Assembly (NCBI RefSeq): GCF_016703145.1 | Contig: NZ_JADJCO010000005.1 | Location: 620,001-684,000, forward strand | Length of the DNA stretch: 64,000 nucleotides | Direction of reading: 5' to 3' | Source: Ottowia sp. | Lineage (GTDB): Bacteria > Pseudomonadota > Gammaproteobacteria > Burkholderiales > Burkholderiaceae_C | Shown: in pieces, positions 1 through 11,928 of the stretch | How the letters are laid out: every line of letters begins with the position of its first letter | Numbering within the stretch: the stretch's first letter is position 1 | Translations under genes and position numbers: made by a program | The notes under the pieces: model-generated | Told to the model about the DNA's origin: nothing | Databases searched by the model: none | Seen by the model: the letters and a program-made list of their open reading frames with translations, nothing else

Positions 1-170
1 GGCACGCGCAGCGGAGAGAACTGCAAGCCGCGTTCGATGGCCTGCGCCGAATACTCGAACAGCATGCGGCCATCGATCTGCGCCAGCGTGCCCAGCGGCC
101 ACGAGTCGCCCCAGCCAAGGTAGGCCACGTTCAGACGTGCAAGCCGTGCGGGCGCGGCCATGCGTTTCAT
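1..170 (-). CDS. hipA: HipA-like toxin kinase, N-terminal part (runs off window)
   Basis: Only the first ~56 residues are in the window. They contain the HipA N-subdomain 1 pattern: an N-terminal strand (LNVAYLGW), a GTLAQ..GRMLFEYS stretch and the typical FSPLRVP turn. HipA proteins are Ser/Thr kinases that inactivate translation components such as GltX and are neutralised by HipB. The ATG at 168-170 overlaps the stop of the upstream XRE gene (ATGA), so the two are translationally coupled. The kinase core lies outside the window and its integrity cannot be judged. Confidence 0.75.
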   Translation of the reverse strand, partial: MKRMAAPARLARLNVAYLGWGDSWPLGTLAQIDGRMLFEYSAQAIERGLQFSPLRV

Positions 171-490
171 TCCTTCCGGCCTGGCGCGCGGCGCGCCTGG
201 CGCGCGCGCTGGCGGGTTGCGGCCTGCGCGGCGCTCTGCGCCTCGGCGATGCTGCGCGTGGGCAGGGCGAACAGCCCCTGCAGCCCCTCGGCGGCCCCCA
301 GCGCCAGCGCCACCTGCACCAGCGCCTGAATGCCGCCCTGCCCGCCCGCCTCCAGCCGGCGCACGGTGGACAGCGAGACGCCGCTCATGCTCGCCAGATC
401 CTGCTGCGACAGATTGCGCGCCAGCCGCAGCGTGCGCACGCGCTCGCCCAGCGTGCGGCAGATCGCCTCGGGGGGATGAAGTTCGAACAA
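167..490 (-). CDS. hipB: HipB-like XRE-family antitoxin/repressor
   Basis: A 107-residue protein with a helix-turn-helix of the XRE class at about residues 12-60 (GERVRTLRLARNLSQQDLA, then GVSLSTVRRLEAG), followed by a basic Ala/Arg-rich tail. It starts at a TTG with GGAG about 10 nt upstream; no ATG lies in a better position. Overlap with the HipA start and the AT-rich palindromic region just upstream fit an autoregulated hipBA operon. Function is inferred from domain type and neighbour. Confidence 0.75.
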   Translation of the reverse strand: MFELHPPEAICRTLGERVRTLRLARNLSQQDLASMSGVSLSTVRRLEAGGQGGIQALVQVALALGAAEGLQGLFALPTRSIAEAQSAAQAATRQRARQARRAPGRKE

Positions 491-518
491 TCAAGTGCTC
501 CAAAAAGAGCGATTAAAC

Positions 519-536
519 ATAAAAATCATATTTTAT
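519..536. promoter_or_regulatory. AT-rich inverted repeat upstream of hipB-like gene
   Basis: ATAAAA and TTTTAT arms separated by six bases, inside an AT-rich island that contrasts with ~70% GC surroundings. It lies about 30 bp upstream of the TTG start of the XRE gene, where a promoter and HipB operator would be expected. No experimental support; the assignment is positional. Confidence 0.35.
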
Positions 537-1313
537 CGTTCAATAAAGAACAATTAACTAAAGACTGAGCCAATGCCGATCTCTCCACCGCTGGGGGCAT
601 TCGCGCAAGCAGCGAACAGGGGCCACCACGCCAGGGGGTCATGGTTTTCATGGGCTGCTCGTGCCAGTCGATGTTGAAGCAGACCTCGTCCGAATGTTCG
701 GGTGTGGCGAAGAATTCCACATGGCTCCACCGAGGCAAGCGACCATGAACCCACCACGCCAGCGCCTCGTAGGAAACCTGGCCCGAAAGAATCGCACGGG
801 ATGCGGCAGGCACGGTGATGCAAGCCGTCGCATCACGGCCATGCCGATCACTGGGGTAGTCCCAGGTGTGGAATCCATCGTTGTTCGCCGCGCACTGGTG
901 CTTGCCCACGCCCGCGGCGTTGACCTGGCGGCTTCTGTACCTGGACCGCGCATGAAGGCGCCTGAACTGGTCCTGAAGCGGTTCCAGAAGAAGCGTGCAG
1001 AGCCTTGAGCCCGCGCGCGCGTGCCGCGATAGCGGCAGCGCCAGCCATCCCTGACGTGGATCGCGCGCTCCCGGCTCGCCGGAGGCATGCGCCGCAGGCC
1101 GCGCGGCATCGCCGCGACAGTGGAGGGCATGGAACTCTGCCAATGAACCCCTGGGTTGACCGCGCCGGTGATGAGCGCCGTGTACTCGGCAATCAGCGGC
1201 AGGTCGGCTTGCGCGACAAGTTGGCGCGTCTCGGCCATGCGTTCCGCCACCACACGGTCGGCCACCGCGCACAGCAGGTCGGCGGCGACGGACAGATCGG
1301 GTATCGGCGTCAT
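526..1313 (-). pseudogene. Frameshifted gene, possibly HNH-nuclease-like
   Basis: Protein-like sequence is split over two frames. The N-terminal ~100 residues (starting MTPIPDLSVAADLLC) end with RDGWRCRY, which resembles the first cysteine motif of HNH nucleases. From about position 1010 the protein-like composition continues in another frame (HTWDYPSDRHGRDATACI, then EALAWWVHGRLPRW, then HVEFFATPEHSDEVCFNI). One indel near 1010 would join them. The second HNH histidine motif is not clear, so the family is tentative. The true 3' end is uncertain because the open frame runs into the hipB promoter region; the last ~14 residues may not be real. Confidence 0.4.
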
Positions 1314-1351
1314 GAAACAGCGCCGGGCCGGCGCATGAAGGCGAAGCATGG

Positions 1352-1792
1352 TCAGAAACCTTCGACCTGAACGCAGGGGTTGCGCCGCCGCAGCGCCTGC
1401 ACGAAGGCCTGCCGATCCCTCGGCGACACCAGCACCTGCCCGGCGCGGCCGTGGCGGATGCGCAGCCTATCGAGCGACAGCGCGGGCGACGACAGCCAGC
1501 TTCGAGACGGCTCGACCACGCGGATGTCCCGCAGCGGGATGCGCCAGCGGAACGGGCCGCCTCGGATGGCCAGCGCATCCTGGTCCACCCGGTAGCCGGT
1601 GGCCGCCAGCACCCACAGCGGTAGCCCGGCACCCACGGCCAGCATCGCAACCAGCAGCGCGGCGTGGGCGAGCCCGGCCTGGCGCGGCCACGTGCCGACC
1701 ACCGCCGCCAGCACCAGCAGCGCGCTGGCCAGCAGCAGCGCCGCCAGCCAGGCATCGACCTTGGAGGGAAAGGTGTCCGCCGCTTCAGACAT
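1352..1792 (-). CDS. Bacterial PH-domain membrane protein
   Basis: A 146-residue protein with two hydrophobic segments at about residues 14-33 and 42-62, then a soluble C-terminal domain of the bacterial PH type (YRVDQDALAIRGGPFRWRIP, then LRDIRVVEPSRS and a VLVSPRDRQAFVQAL helix). Such proteins are small inner-membrane proteins with a cytoplasmic PH fold and unknown cellular role. It starts at ATG 1792 just downstream of a copy of the dispersed repeat. Coding composition matches the chromosome. Confidence 0.7.
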   Translation of the reverse strand: MSEAADTFPSKVDAWLAALLLASALLVLAAVVGTWPRQAGLAHAALLVAMLAVGAGLPLWVLAATGYRVDQDALAIRGGPFRWRIPLRDIRVVEPSRSWLSSPALSLDRLRIRHGRAGQVLVSPRDRQAFVQALRRRNPCVQVEGF

Positions 1793-1796
1793 GGCC

Positions 1797-1855
1797 GAAT
1801 TTCAAGTATTCTACGGCTCTAGCCCGCATGGGTATTGCGCCAGCAGCTATATAAA

Positions 1856-1858
<3 letters not shown>
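1797..1858 (-). repeat. Dispersed ~58-bp repeat, copy 1
   Basis: Read on the minus strand it shows the family pattern: ATAGCT, a GGCGC block, a GCGGGCTAGAGCC block and a CTTGAAA end, with about 45 nt between the first and last landmarks. It fills the gap between pccB and the PH-domain gene and reaches three bases into the pccB stop. Confidence 0.6.
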
Positions 1859-3388
<1,530 letters not shown>

Positions 3389-3404
3389 GGCGGGGTCTTT
3401 GCTT

Positions 3405-4223
3405 TCAGGGGTTGATCGGTGAAGTACGCCGGGCATGGCGGTGCGCGGCGGCGGCGGCGGCTTGCAGCGCCACGGTGTCGCGCCCCCAGCGCCGGCCGCG
3501 CGGCAGCACGCGCAGCGCGCCCAGCTTGCGGCAGGCGCGCAGGAACAGGTCTTGCACTTCGGGGCGCTCGGCGGCCATCCACTGGTCCAGGCGCGCGTCC
3601 AGTTCGGCGGCGGGCAGCGGCACGGCGAACAGCGTGCTGTGCAGGTACAGCAGCCAGTCGCGCACCTGCGCCTCGGGCAAGGTCATGACTTCGAGCGGAT
3701 CGTCCTCGAAGTCGATCAGACCGGCCAGGCGCGGCGGCGCGGCGCGGTCTTGCACGACCATGTTGCGGGCGAAGCCCTGGCTGAGGTACTGGCCGGCGGC
3801 GTGCACCCGCAGCAGCACCTGCGCGCCCTCGTCCCACAGGCGCGCGGCGTGCGGATGGCCGGCGTGCAGCAGCTCGCTCAGGTTGGCGCCGCCCAGCCAG
3901 CGCATGACGAAATGGTCGGGCGCCACATGCAGCACTTCGGGCACGGGCGCGCCAGCGGCGTGCAGCGCGCGCAGGCGGGCGATCTCGATCTGCTGCGCCC
4001 GCGCGCCGCCGTGCATGGGCACGGCCTTGAGGAAGGGCACGCCGAGCAGCCATGCCAGCACGTTCAGCGCACGGTAGCGCGCCGGGCGGCGGGTGGGACG
4101 CTGGCCCTTGACGATCACCGGGCCGGCGGCGCCGGCGTCCAGCACTTCCACGCGCCGCGCACGCCAGCCAGCGGACTGGGCGATGCGCTGCACGTCCTGG
4201 GGCGCGAGAGCCGCGGCGGTCAT
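3405..4223 (-). CDS. Protein-kinase-fold (LPS kinase/APH-like) protein
   Basis: A 272-residue protein with a kinase-like layout. There is an N-terminal lysine-containing strand (GPVIVKGQR, about residue 34), a middle segment VPEVLHVAPDHFVMRWLGG resembling a hinge, a catalytic-loop-like FARNMVV, and LIDFEDDP at about residue 180 in the position of the metal-binding DFG. The canonical HxD before the loop asparagine is not evident. Its ATG overlaps the stop of meaB (ATGA), so it is co-translated with it and followed by pccB. Substrate unknown; a link to the methylmalonyl-CoA pathway is only positional. Confidence 0.6.
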   Translation of the reverse strand: MTAAALAPQDVQRIAQSAGWRARRVEVLDAGAAGPVIVKGQRPTRRPARYRALNVLAWLLGVPFLKAVPMHGGARAQQIEIARLRALHAAGAPVPEVLHVAPDHFVMRWLGGANLSELLHAGHPHAARLWDEGAQVLLRVHAAGQYLSQGFARNMVVQDRAAPPRLAGLIDFEDDPLEVMTLPEAQVRDWLLYLHSTLFAVPLPAAELDARLDQWMAAERPEVQDLFLRACRKLGALRVLPRGRRWGRDTVALQAAAAAAHRHARRTSPINP

Positions 4224-5224
4224 GCCGTGGTCTCCATCCCCGCCAGTCCCAGCAGCCGACGCGCGGCGGTCGAGGGCGGCAACGAACCGGCGGCGACGGC
4301 CTGCGCGGCTTCGGCCAGCGCGCCGCGCACGCCGGGGTGCTGGCGGAAGGCGCTCTTGAGGCCGGCCTCGATGCGCTCCCACATCCATGCCAGCGATTGC
4401 TTCTGCCGGCGCTCGGCCAGCAGCCCGTTGGCGGCCTGCACCTCGCGAAAGCGCGTGACGGCGGCCCAGAACGTGTCGAGCCCCTCGCCCTTCAGCCCGC
4501 TGATCTGGATCACCTGCGGCTGCCAGCGCTCGGCCCCGCCGGCCGCGTGGCCATGCAGGCCCAGCAGGCGCAGCGCCGACTGGATCTGCGCCCGTGCGCG
4601 CGTGGCGGCGGCGGGGTCGATGTCGGCCTTGTTGATGACCACCAGGTCGGCCAGCTCCATCACGCCCTTCTTGATGGCCTGCAGGTCGTCGCCGGCGTTG
4701 GGCAGTTGCAGCAGCACGAACATGTCGGTCATGCCGCTCACGGCCGTCTCGCTCTGGCCGACGCCGACGGTCTCGACCAGCACCACGTCGTAGCCGGCCG
4801 CCTCGCACACCAGCATGGCCTCGCGCGTCTTCTCGGCCACGCCGCCCAGCGTGCCGCTGCTGGGGCTGGGGCGGATGTAGGCGCACTCGTGCAGCGACAG
4901 CCGCTCCATGCGCGTCTTGTCGCCCAGAATGGAACCGCCCGAGACGCTGGACGAAGGGTCGATCGTCAGCACGGCCACGCGGTGGCCGCGCTCGATGAGA
5001 TGAAGGCCCAGCGTCTCGATGAAGGTGCTCTTGCCCACGCCGGGCACGCCGCTGATGCCTAAGCGCAGCGCCTTGCCGGTGTGCGGCAGCAGCGCGGTCA
5101 GCAGCTCGTCGCCCTGCGCGCGGTGGTCGGCGCGGGTGGATTCGAGCAGGGTGATGGCCTTGGCGATGGCGCGGCGCTGGGCGAAGCCGGTGCTCTGCGT
5201 GATGGCCTGGACGGAGGGGGACAT
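4220..5224 (-). CDS. meaB: Methylmalonyl-CoA mutase-associated G-protein chaperone MeaB
   Basis: A 334-residue G3E-type GTPase. The Walker A motif GVPGVGKST is at residues 59-67, followed by DPSSSVSGGSILGDKTRM (switch region), VETVGVGQSE and the NKAD base-recognition motif. MeaB gates cofactor loading and protects the B12-dependent mutase. The start ATG 5224 gives the normal N-terminus. It sits upstream of the kinase-like gene and pccB on the same strand, and the mutase lies 0.8 kb further upstream, separated by a toxin-antitoxin pair. Confidence 0.93.
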   Translation of the reverse strand: MSPSVQAITQSTGFAQRRAIAKAITLLESTRADHRAQGDELLTALLPHTGKALRLGISGVPGVGKSTFIETLGLHLIERGHRVAVLTIDPSSSVSGGSILGDKTRMERLSLHECAYIRPSPSSGTLGGVAEKTREAMLVCEAAGYDVVLVETVGVGQSETAVSGMTDMFVLLQLPNAGDDLQAIKKGVMELADLVVINKADIDPAAATRARAQIQSALRLLGLHGHAAGGAERWQPQVIQISGLKGEGLDTFWAAVTRFREVQAANGLLAERRQKQSLAWMWERIEAGLKSAFRQHPGVRGALAEAAQAVAAGSLPPSTAARRLLGLAGMETTA

Positions 5225-5232
5225 GGGCCGGG

Positions 5233-5649
5233 TCACAGAATCTCGAAGGCGCGGCCGTCGGGCAGACGGTAGCGGGAGAAGTCGCGCACGTCGACCGTGA
5301 AGATGCGGGTCACACCCGACTCGCAGGCCAGCCAGTACAGCGATGCGTCGGCCAGATCCATCTCGGTGCGCGGTTGCTGGGTGTATTGCGCCATCCAGCC
5401 GCACATGTCGAGCAGATCGGTGGCATCGAAGGGGTAGACCTGCACCGCGCCGGCGCCGATCCACTGGAGCAGCGCCAGCCGGTAGCGCGGCTCCAAAAAA
5501 TGGCTGGCCTCGGTCACGCACGGCCAGGTGGTGTGCAGTTGCACCGGCGCGTCGGGCTCGACGATGCATTGCCGAAAGCGGTCGTGAAACCGGTCGCCCG
5601 GATGGAACAGCGCCACCAGCGGGCCGGCATCGAGCAGGCAGACCCTCAA
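5233..5649 (-). CDS. PIN-domain toxin (VapC-like ribonuclease)
   Basis: A 138-residue PIN-domain protein. The first acidic residue is in LLDAGPLVALF (Asp7), a conserved glutamate lies in TEASHFL, and the distal acidic pair is in MDLADASLYWLA with a final D in FTVDVRDFSRY. These form the Mg2+ site of VapC-type RNases. Its ATG overlaps the stop of the upstream RHH antitoxin gene (ATGA at 5646-5649). The pair interrupts the mcm-meaB linkage and is probably an acquired toxin-antitoxin module. The RNA target is unknown. Confidence 0.8.
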   Translation of the reverse strand: MRVCLLDAGPLVALFHPGDRFHDRFRQCIVEPDAPVQLHTTWPCVTEASHFLEPRYRLALLQWIGAGAVQVYPFDATDLLDMCGWMAQYTQQPRTEMDLADASLYWLACESGVTRIFTVDVRDFSRYRLPDGRAFEIL

Positions 5650-5963
5650 TCCCGGCCCCCCTGGCCCGACGCGCGCTCAGCCAAGTAGGCGGCGTAGTCT
5701 TCCTGCTGGCGCGCGTAGCTTTCGCGCAGGCGCTGGCGCAGGGCGGCCTTGTGGGGCGGCAGATCCTCGTCAGGGGTACCACTGCTCATCTCATAGTGCG
5801 CGGCCTTTTCCATGACTTGGTGATACAGCGTTGTCGGATCCTTGCGCCCCAGCGCCCGCTCGACCGCCGCGATGATGAACTGCGACTTGGTGATGCCCTG
5901 GCGCCGGGCGGCCAGTTCCAGCTCTTTTTCCATCAAGGGATCCATGCGTACCGATACGGCCAT
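5646..5963 (-). CDS. Ribbon-helix-helix (CopG-type) antitoxin
   Basis: A 105-residue protein. The N-terminal ~45 residues form a ribbon-helix-helix domain (MAVSVRMDPLMEKELELAA, then QGITKSQFIIAAVERAL), followed by an acidic/charged C-terminal extension that would bind the toxin. AGGAG lies about 9 nt before the ATG. A 23-bp palindrome 15-37 bp upstream of the ATG is a good candidate for its own operator. It overlaps the PIN toxin start. Confidence 0.82.
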   Translation of the reverse strand: MAVSVRMDPLMEKELELAARRQGITKSQFIIAAVERALGRKDPTTLYHQVMEKAAHYEMSSGTPDEDLPPHKAALRQRLRESYARQQEDYAAYLAERASGQGGRD

Positions 5964-5977
5964 GATGCGCTCCTGTC

Positions 5978-6000
5978 GAGATACGGTATTACTGTATCTC
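5978..6000 (-). promoter_or_regulatory. Palindromic operator of the RHH/PIN module
   Basis: GAGATAC-N9-GTATCTC, perfect 7-bp arms, located between the mutase stop (6005) and the antitoxin RBS. Position and symmetry fit autorepression by the RHH antitoxin. The mutase transcript would read straight into the module. Confidence 0.55.
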
Positions 6001-6004
6001 AATT

Positions 6005-8161
<2,157 letters not shown>

Positions 8162-8214
8162 GGCTACAAGGGCAATCACGGATCTGGAAGTCCATAATTA
8201 TTAATTCAAAACCC

Positions 8215-8235
8215 GTTGGACACTTACAATCCAAC
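8215..8235. promoter_or_regulatory. Inverted repeat in the mutase/GntR divergent promoter
   Basis: GTTGGA-N9-TCCAAC, 6-bp perfect arms, ends 15 bp before the GntR ATG and lies 54 bp upstream of the mutase ATG. This is the expected place for an operator controlling both genes, probably bound by the FCD-GntR protein. Confidence 0.5.
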
Positions 8236-8250
8236 AGATTTTTTTCCTCC

Positions 8251-8892
8251 ATGGTCACCGCCCCCGCCGCCCTTGCCCCCCGAGCTCTCTATGAAAAGGT
8301 GGCCGAGTGCCTGCGCCAGCGCATCTTCGCGCGCGATCTGGCGCCCGGCGACTGGATCGACGAGCTGAAGATCGCCGAGGAGCTGGGCATCAGCCGCACC
8401 CCCCTGCGCGAGGCGCTGAAGGTGCTGGCCGCCGAGGGGCTGGTGACCATGAAGGTGCGGCGCGGCGCCTACGTCACCGAGGCCTCGTCCAAGGACCTCG
8501 CCGACGTGTACCACCTTTTGTCGCTGCTGGAGACCGACGCCGCCCAGGTCGTCGCGCGCGGTGCCAGCGACGGCGCGCTGGCCGAGCTGGCTGAGCTGCA
8601 CGCCGACCTGGAGGCCGCCGCGGACGATGCGGCGCGCTTCTTCGCGCTCAACGAAGCCTTCCACCTGCGCCTGCTGGAACTGGCCGACAACCGCTGGCGC
8701 CTGCAGATGGTGCAGGACCTGCGCAAGGTCATGAAGCTGCACCGCCAACATTCGCTGCAAAAGACCGGTCGCCTGCAGGAGTCGCTGGCCGAGCACCGCG
8801 CCCTGCTGGCCGCACTGGCCGCGCGCGACGCCGAACGCGCCGCCGCCTGCATGCGCGTGCACTTCCACGGTGGGCTGGAAGCGGCGAGTTAA
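8251..8892 (+). CDS. GntR-family regulator (FCD subfamily), likely controls the mutase
   Basis: A 213-residue protein with an N-terminal winged helix (LYEKVAECLRQRIFARDLAPG, then EELGISRTPLREALKVLAAEGLV) and an FCD effector domain from about residue 85. Putative metal ligands there include the D of LETDAAQ and histidines in NEAFHLRL and LAEHRALL. Divergent transcription from the methylmalonyl-CoA mutase with an inverted repeat between them suggests it regulates propionate/methylmalonate metabolism in response to an organic acid; this is inference. Confidence 0.85.
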   Translation: MVTAPAALAPRALYEKVAECLRQRIFARDLAPGDWIDELKIAEELGISRTPLREALKVLAAEGLVTMKVRRGAYVTEASSKDLADVYHLLSLLETDAAQVVARGASDGALAELAELHADLEAAADDAARFFALNEAFHLRLLELADNRWRLQMVQDLRKVMKLHRQHSLQKTGRLQESLAEHRALLAALAARDAERAAACMRVHFHGGLEAAS

Positions 8893-8931
8893 GCCACCCG
8901 TCCACGCCCAGGACGGCACCCGCCGCTATAC

Positions 8932-8988
8932 TGTTGATAGCTACCGGCGCAAGCTGCATACCGACCAGGCCATGATTTCTCTCAAAAC
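8932..8988 (+). repeat. Dispersed repeat, copy 3, overlapping a gene start
   Basis: TTGATAGCT, CGGCGC, GGCC and a CTCAAAAC end with family spacing. It contains the ATG (8972) of the M23 peptidase gene, so the repeat supplies its translation start and first codons. Confidence 0.5.
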
Positions 8989-9832
8989 ACCGCTTCCGCG
9001 CCCGGCCCCCACGCGGCGCGCCCTGCTGGCCGCCGCGCTGGGCGCCTGGGCCCAGCCCGCACGCGCCGGCGAATTCGGCCCCTGGCCACGCCACGCGGCC
9101 GTGCCCGGCGGCGTGGCGCGCCTGGACCTCGGCCCCGCGCCCGAGCGCCCGCAAGCCTTCGCCGGCGACGTGCCGCTGCTGGTCGTCGGTGATGCCATCG
9201 TGTGGACCGCCCTGGTCGGCATCCCGCTGTCGGCGCGGCCCGGCACCGCGCGCATCCGCGTGCGAACGGTGGGCGGCGAGCGCGAGCTGGCCTACGACAT
9301 CGCCGACAAGCGCTACACCGAGCAGCGCCTGAAGGTGTCGCCCCGCACCGTCGACCTGTCGCCCGAGGACCTGGCGCGCCATGAGCGCGAGCGCGCGCAC
9401 CAGCAGCGCGTCATCGCCACCTTCAGCGCGCCGCCCGCCGCCGGCCTGCGCATGCGCCAGCCCACGCCGGGGCCGCGCTCCAGCTCGTTCGGGCTGCGGC
9501 GCTTCTTCAACGGCCAGCCGCGCAGCCCGCACAGCGGCATGGACATCGCCGCGCCCACCGGCACGCCCGTCACCGCGCCGCTGCCCGCCACCGTGATCGA
9601 CACCGGCGACTACTTCTTCAACGGTCAGACGGCGTGGCTCGACCACGGCGGCGGCCTGCTGTCGATGATGTGCCACCTGAGCCGCATCGACGTGCAGCCC
9701 GGCGACCGCCTGGCCGTGGGCGAGCGCCTGGGCGCCGTGGGCGCCACGGGTCGCGTCACCGGTCCGCACTTGCACTGGACGGTGGCGCTCAACCGCGCCT
9801 CGGTCGATCCGGCTCTTTTCCTTGGTGACTGA
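8972..9832 (+). CDS. Exported M23-family peptidoglycan endopeptidase
   Basis: A 286-residue protein. The N-terminus has TRRALLAAALGAWAQPARA, a signal peptide with a twin arginine that could use Sec or Tat. An N-terminal beta domain follows, then the M23 (LytM) domain: HSGMDIA supplies the first His and Asp of the zinc site at about residue 190, and GPHLHW supplies the HxH at about residue 268. All zinc ligands are present, so it should be an active cell-wall hydrolase in the periplasm. Confidence 0.85.
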   Translation: MISLKTPLPRPAPTRRALLAAALGAWAQPARAGEFGPWPRHAAVPGGVARLDLGPAPERPQAFAGDVPLLVVGDAIVWTALVGIPLSARPGTARIRVRTVGGERELAYDIADKRYTEQRLKVSPRTVDLSPEDLARHERERAHQQRVIATFSAPPAAGLRMRQPTPGPRSSSFGLRRFFNGQPRSPHSGMDIAAPTGTPVTAPLPATVIDTGDYFFNGQTAWLDHGGGLLSMMCHLSRIDVQPGDRLAVGERLGAVGATGRVTGPHLHWTVALNRASVDPALFLGD

Positions 9833-9920
9833 CCGGCTGTCGCTTTTTTGCATGCGCCGTGTCCCCGGCATTTGCCCGCGTTGACAGCGCCCTGCCCGCC
9901 TGCCAGCATCGCCCACCACC

Positions 9921-11012
9921 ATGCAGAAACAGATGTCGCCCCGCCGGTCTCCCCTCGTCTCACGCTTGGCGCCGCTGGCTCTGGCGGCCGTGCTGGCCGG
10001 CTGCGGCGCGCCGCCCGCCGGCCCGGCCGCGCCCGCTTCCGCCAGCAGCGCCGGCCGCACGCCCCCGACGGCCCAGGCCGCCGCTTTCACCGACAGCCTG
10101 GGCATCCGCTTCGTGTCCATCCCGGCCGGCGAATTCATGATGGGCAGCGCCGAGTCGCCGCGCGAGCTGGCGCGCGCCTTTCCCCACGCCGACGCCCGGC
10201 GGCTGGCCCAGCTCGCCGACGAAGGCCCGGTGCACCGCGTGCGCATCACGCGCGCCTTCTGGATGGGCGCGCACGAGGTCACCGTGGGCCAGTTCCGCCG
10301 CTTCGTCGAAGCTTCTGGCTACGTGCCCGAATCGGTGGCCGACGGCACCGGCGCCTACGGCTTCAGCCCTTCGTACAGCGCCCGGCAGAGCGAGCGCGAG
10401 GACGCCTTCGAAGGGCGCAGCCCGCGCTATTCGTGGCAGCACACGGGCTTCGCCCAGAGCGACGACCACCCGGTCGTCAACGTGACCTGGAACGACGCCA
10501 TGGCCATGGCGCGCTGGCTGTCGCGGCGCGAAGGCGCCACCTACCGACTGCCCACCGAGGCCGAGTGGGAATACGCCGCCCGCGCCGGCACGCGCACGCG
10601 CTACCCCGCCGGCGACGCACCAGACGTGCTGCTGGCCAGCGCCAACACCTTCGACCGCGAGGCCTCCCTGCGCTGGCCCCGCTGGCGCCAGCAGACCGGC
10701 CCCGGCAGCGACGGCCACCCCTTCACCGCGCCGGTGGGCAGCTACGCCCCCAACGCTTTCGGCCTGTACGACATGATCGGCAACGCCTGGGAGTGGTGCG
10801 CCGACTGGTACGGCGAGGACTACTACGCCCGCTCGCCGGTGGACGACCCGCCCGGCCCCGCCACCGGCAACGCCCGCGCGCGGCGCGGCGGCTCCTGGCA
10901 CACTTGGCCGCTGTACTCGCGCGTGGCCTTCCGCAACTGGAACACGCCGCAGACGCGCTACGTGCTGGTCGGCTTCAGGCTGGTGCGCGAAGCGCCCCAA
11001 GGGCGCACCTGA
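9921..11012 (+). CDS. SUMF1/FGE-sulfatase-domain lipoprotein
   Basis: A 363-residue protein with a lipoprotein signal (LAAVLAGC, lipid-modified Cys at about residue 28), a Pro/Ala linker, then a complete SUMF1-type domain: FVSIPAGEFMMGS, the GAHEVTVGQFRRFV block, the YRLPTEAEWEYAARAG signature and GNAWEWCADWYG. Most bacterial members are not true formylglycine-generating enzymes, and I see no sulfatase nearby. An outer-membrane-anchored accessory or binding protein is equally possible. An alternative start lies five codons downstream. Confidence 0.8.
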   Translation: MQKQMSPRRSPLVSRLAPLALAAVLAGCGAPPAGPAAPASASSAGRTPPTAQAAAFTDSLGIRFVSIPAGEFMMGSAESPRELARAFPHADARRLAQLADEGPVHRVRITRAFWMGAHEVTVGQFRRFVEASGYVPESVADGTGAYGFSPSYSARQSEREDAFEGRSPRYSWQHTGFAQSDDHPVVNVTWNDAMAMARWLSRREGATYRLPTEAEWEYAARAGTRTRYPAGDAPDVLLASANTFDREASLRWPRWRQQTGPGSDGHPFTAPVGSYAPNAFGLYDMIGNAWEWCADWYGEDYYARSPVDDPPGPATGNARARRGGSWHTWPLYSRVAFRNWNTPQTRYVLVGFRLVREAPQGRT

Positions 11013-11056
11013 GCGGGCGTCTCCGCGCTCGCCCTCGTGGACACAAGATTGCTATT

Positions 11057-11114
11057 CATAAGATAGCTTTTGGCTATTGATTGGCACGGTCTTGAGCCGA
11101 TTTTCTCTAGATAA
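11057..11114 (+). repeat. Dispersed repeat, copy 4
   Basis: AAGATAGCT followed by a degenerate middle, CTTGAGCC and TTTTCTCTAGATA at family spacing. It lies in the convergent gap after the SUMF1 lipoprotein and before the esterase stop. Confidence 0.45.
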
Positions 11115-11119
11115 CCGAC

Positions 11120-11824
11120 TCACTCGCCGGCCAGCACGTCCAGCAGCCAGCGACGCAGATCCCGCACCTCCTCCAGGCAGACCGAGTGGCCCATCGGGTA
11201 GTCGTGCCACTGCACGGCGTAGCCCAGCGCGCGCAGCGCGTCGCGCGTGGCGTCGGCGCGCGCCGGGGGCACCATGTCGTCGTGCCGGCCGTGGGCCAGG
11301 AAGATGAGCGCGCCGGCATTGGCGGCGCTGCGCTCGGCCGCCAGACGGCCGGCCAGCGGCAGGTAGCCGGACAGCCCGGCGATGCCGGCCAGCCGCTCGG
11401 CGTGGCGCAGGCCGGTGAGCAGCGCCATCGCGCAGCCCTGCGAGAAGCCCGCCAGCACGGTGTGGCGCGCCGGGATGCCGCGCGCCTGCTCGCGCGCCAG
11501 CACGGCCTCGATGGCGGCCTGCGAGCGGCGCAGGCCCGCTTCGTCCTCGTCGGCGCGGTCGGGCCGGATGTCGTACCACGCCGGCATGACGTAGCCGCCG
11601 TTGATCGTCACCGGGATGCTGGGCGCGTTGGGGAACACCCAGCGCACGGGGCCGACGGCGGCCAGGTCGATCTCGCGCGCGAAGGGCTCGAAATCGGTGG
11701 CGTCGGCGCCCAGGCCGTGCATGACGATGATGGCGGCGCGCGGGTCGGGCGCGGTTTCGATGTCGAGGGTGTGCAGAGGTTGAGGCATGGATGTGGCGCA
11801 GGTTCTGTGGATGAAATCAGGCAT
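11120..11824 (-). CDS. Carboxylesterase/phospholipase-type alpha/beta hydrolase
   Basis: A 234-residue protein of the Abhydrolase_2 (EstB/YpfH) family. It has MHGLGADATDF (oxyanion region), the nucleophile elbow GFSQGCAMAL with Ser at about residue 118, Asp in HGRHDDMVPP and the catalytic His in PMGHSV. The ATG at 11824 has CAGGAG about 9 nt upstream. It acts on small esters or lysophospholipids in the cytoplasm; the natural substrate is not deducible. Confidence 0.85.
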   Translation of the reverse strand: MPDFIHRTCATSMPQPLHTLDIETAPDPRAAIIVMHGLGADATDFEPFAREIDLAAVGPVRWVFPNAPSIPVTINGGYVMPAWYDIRPDRADEDEAGLRRSQAAIEAVLAREQARGIPARHTVLAGFSQGCAMALLTGLRHAERLAGIAGLSGYLPLAGRLAAERSAANAGALIFLAHGRHDDMVPPARADATRDALRALGYAVQWHDYPMGHSVCLEEVRDLRRWLLDVLAGE

Positions 11825-11928
11825 TTCGGTCTCCTGATCTCTTCTTGGGGGCGTGCATGGGATTGTCACGCAGCGCCGGCCGCCGTCAGGAGCGGGCGCG
11901 GCGCCCGCGCCGGGGCCACAATAGCCCC

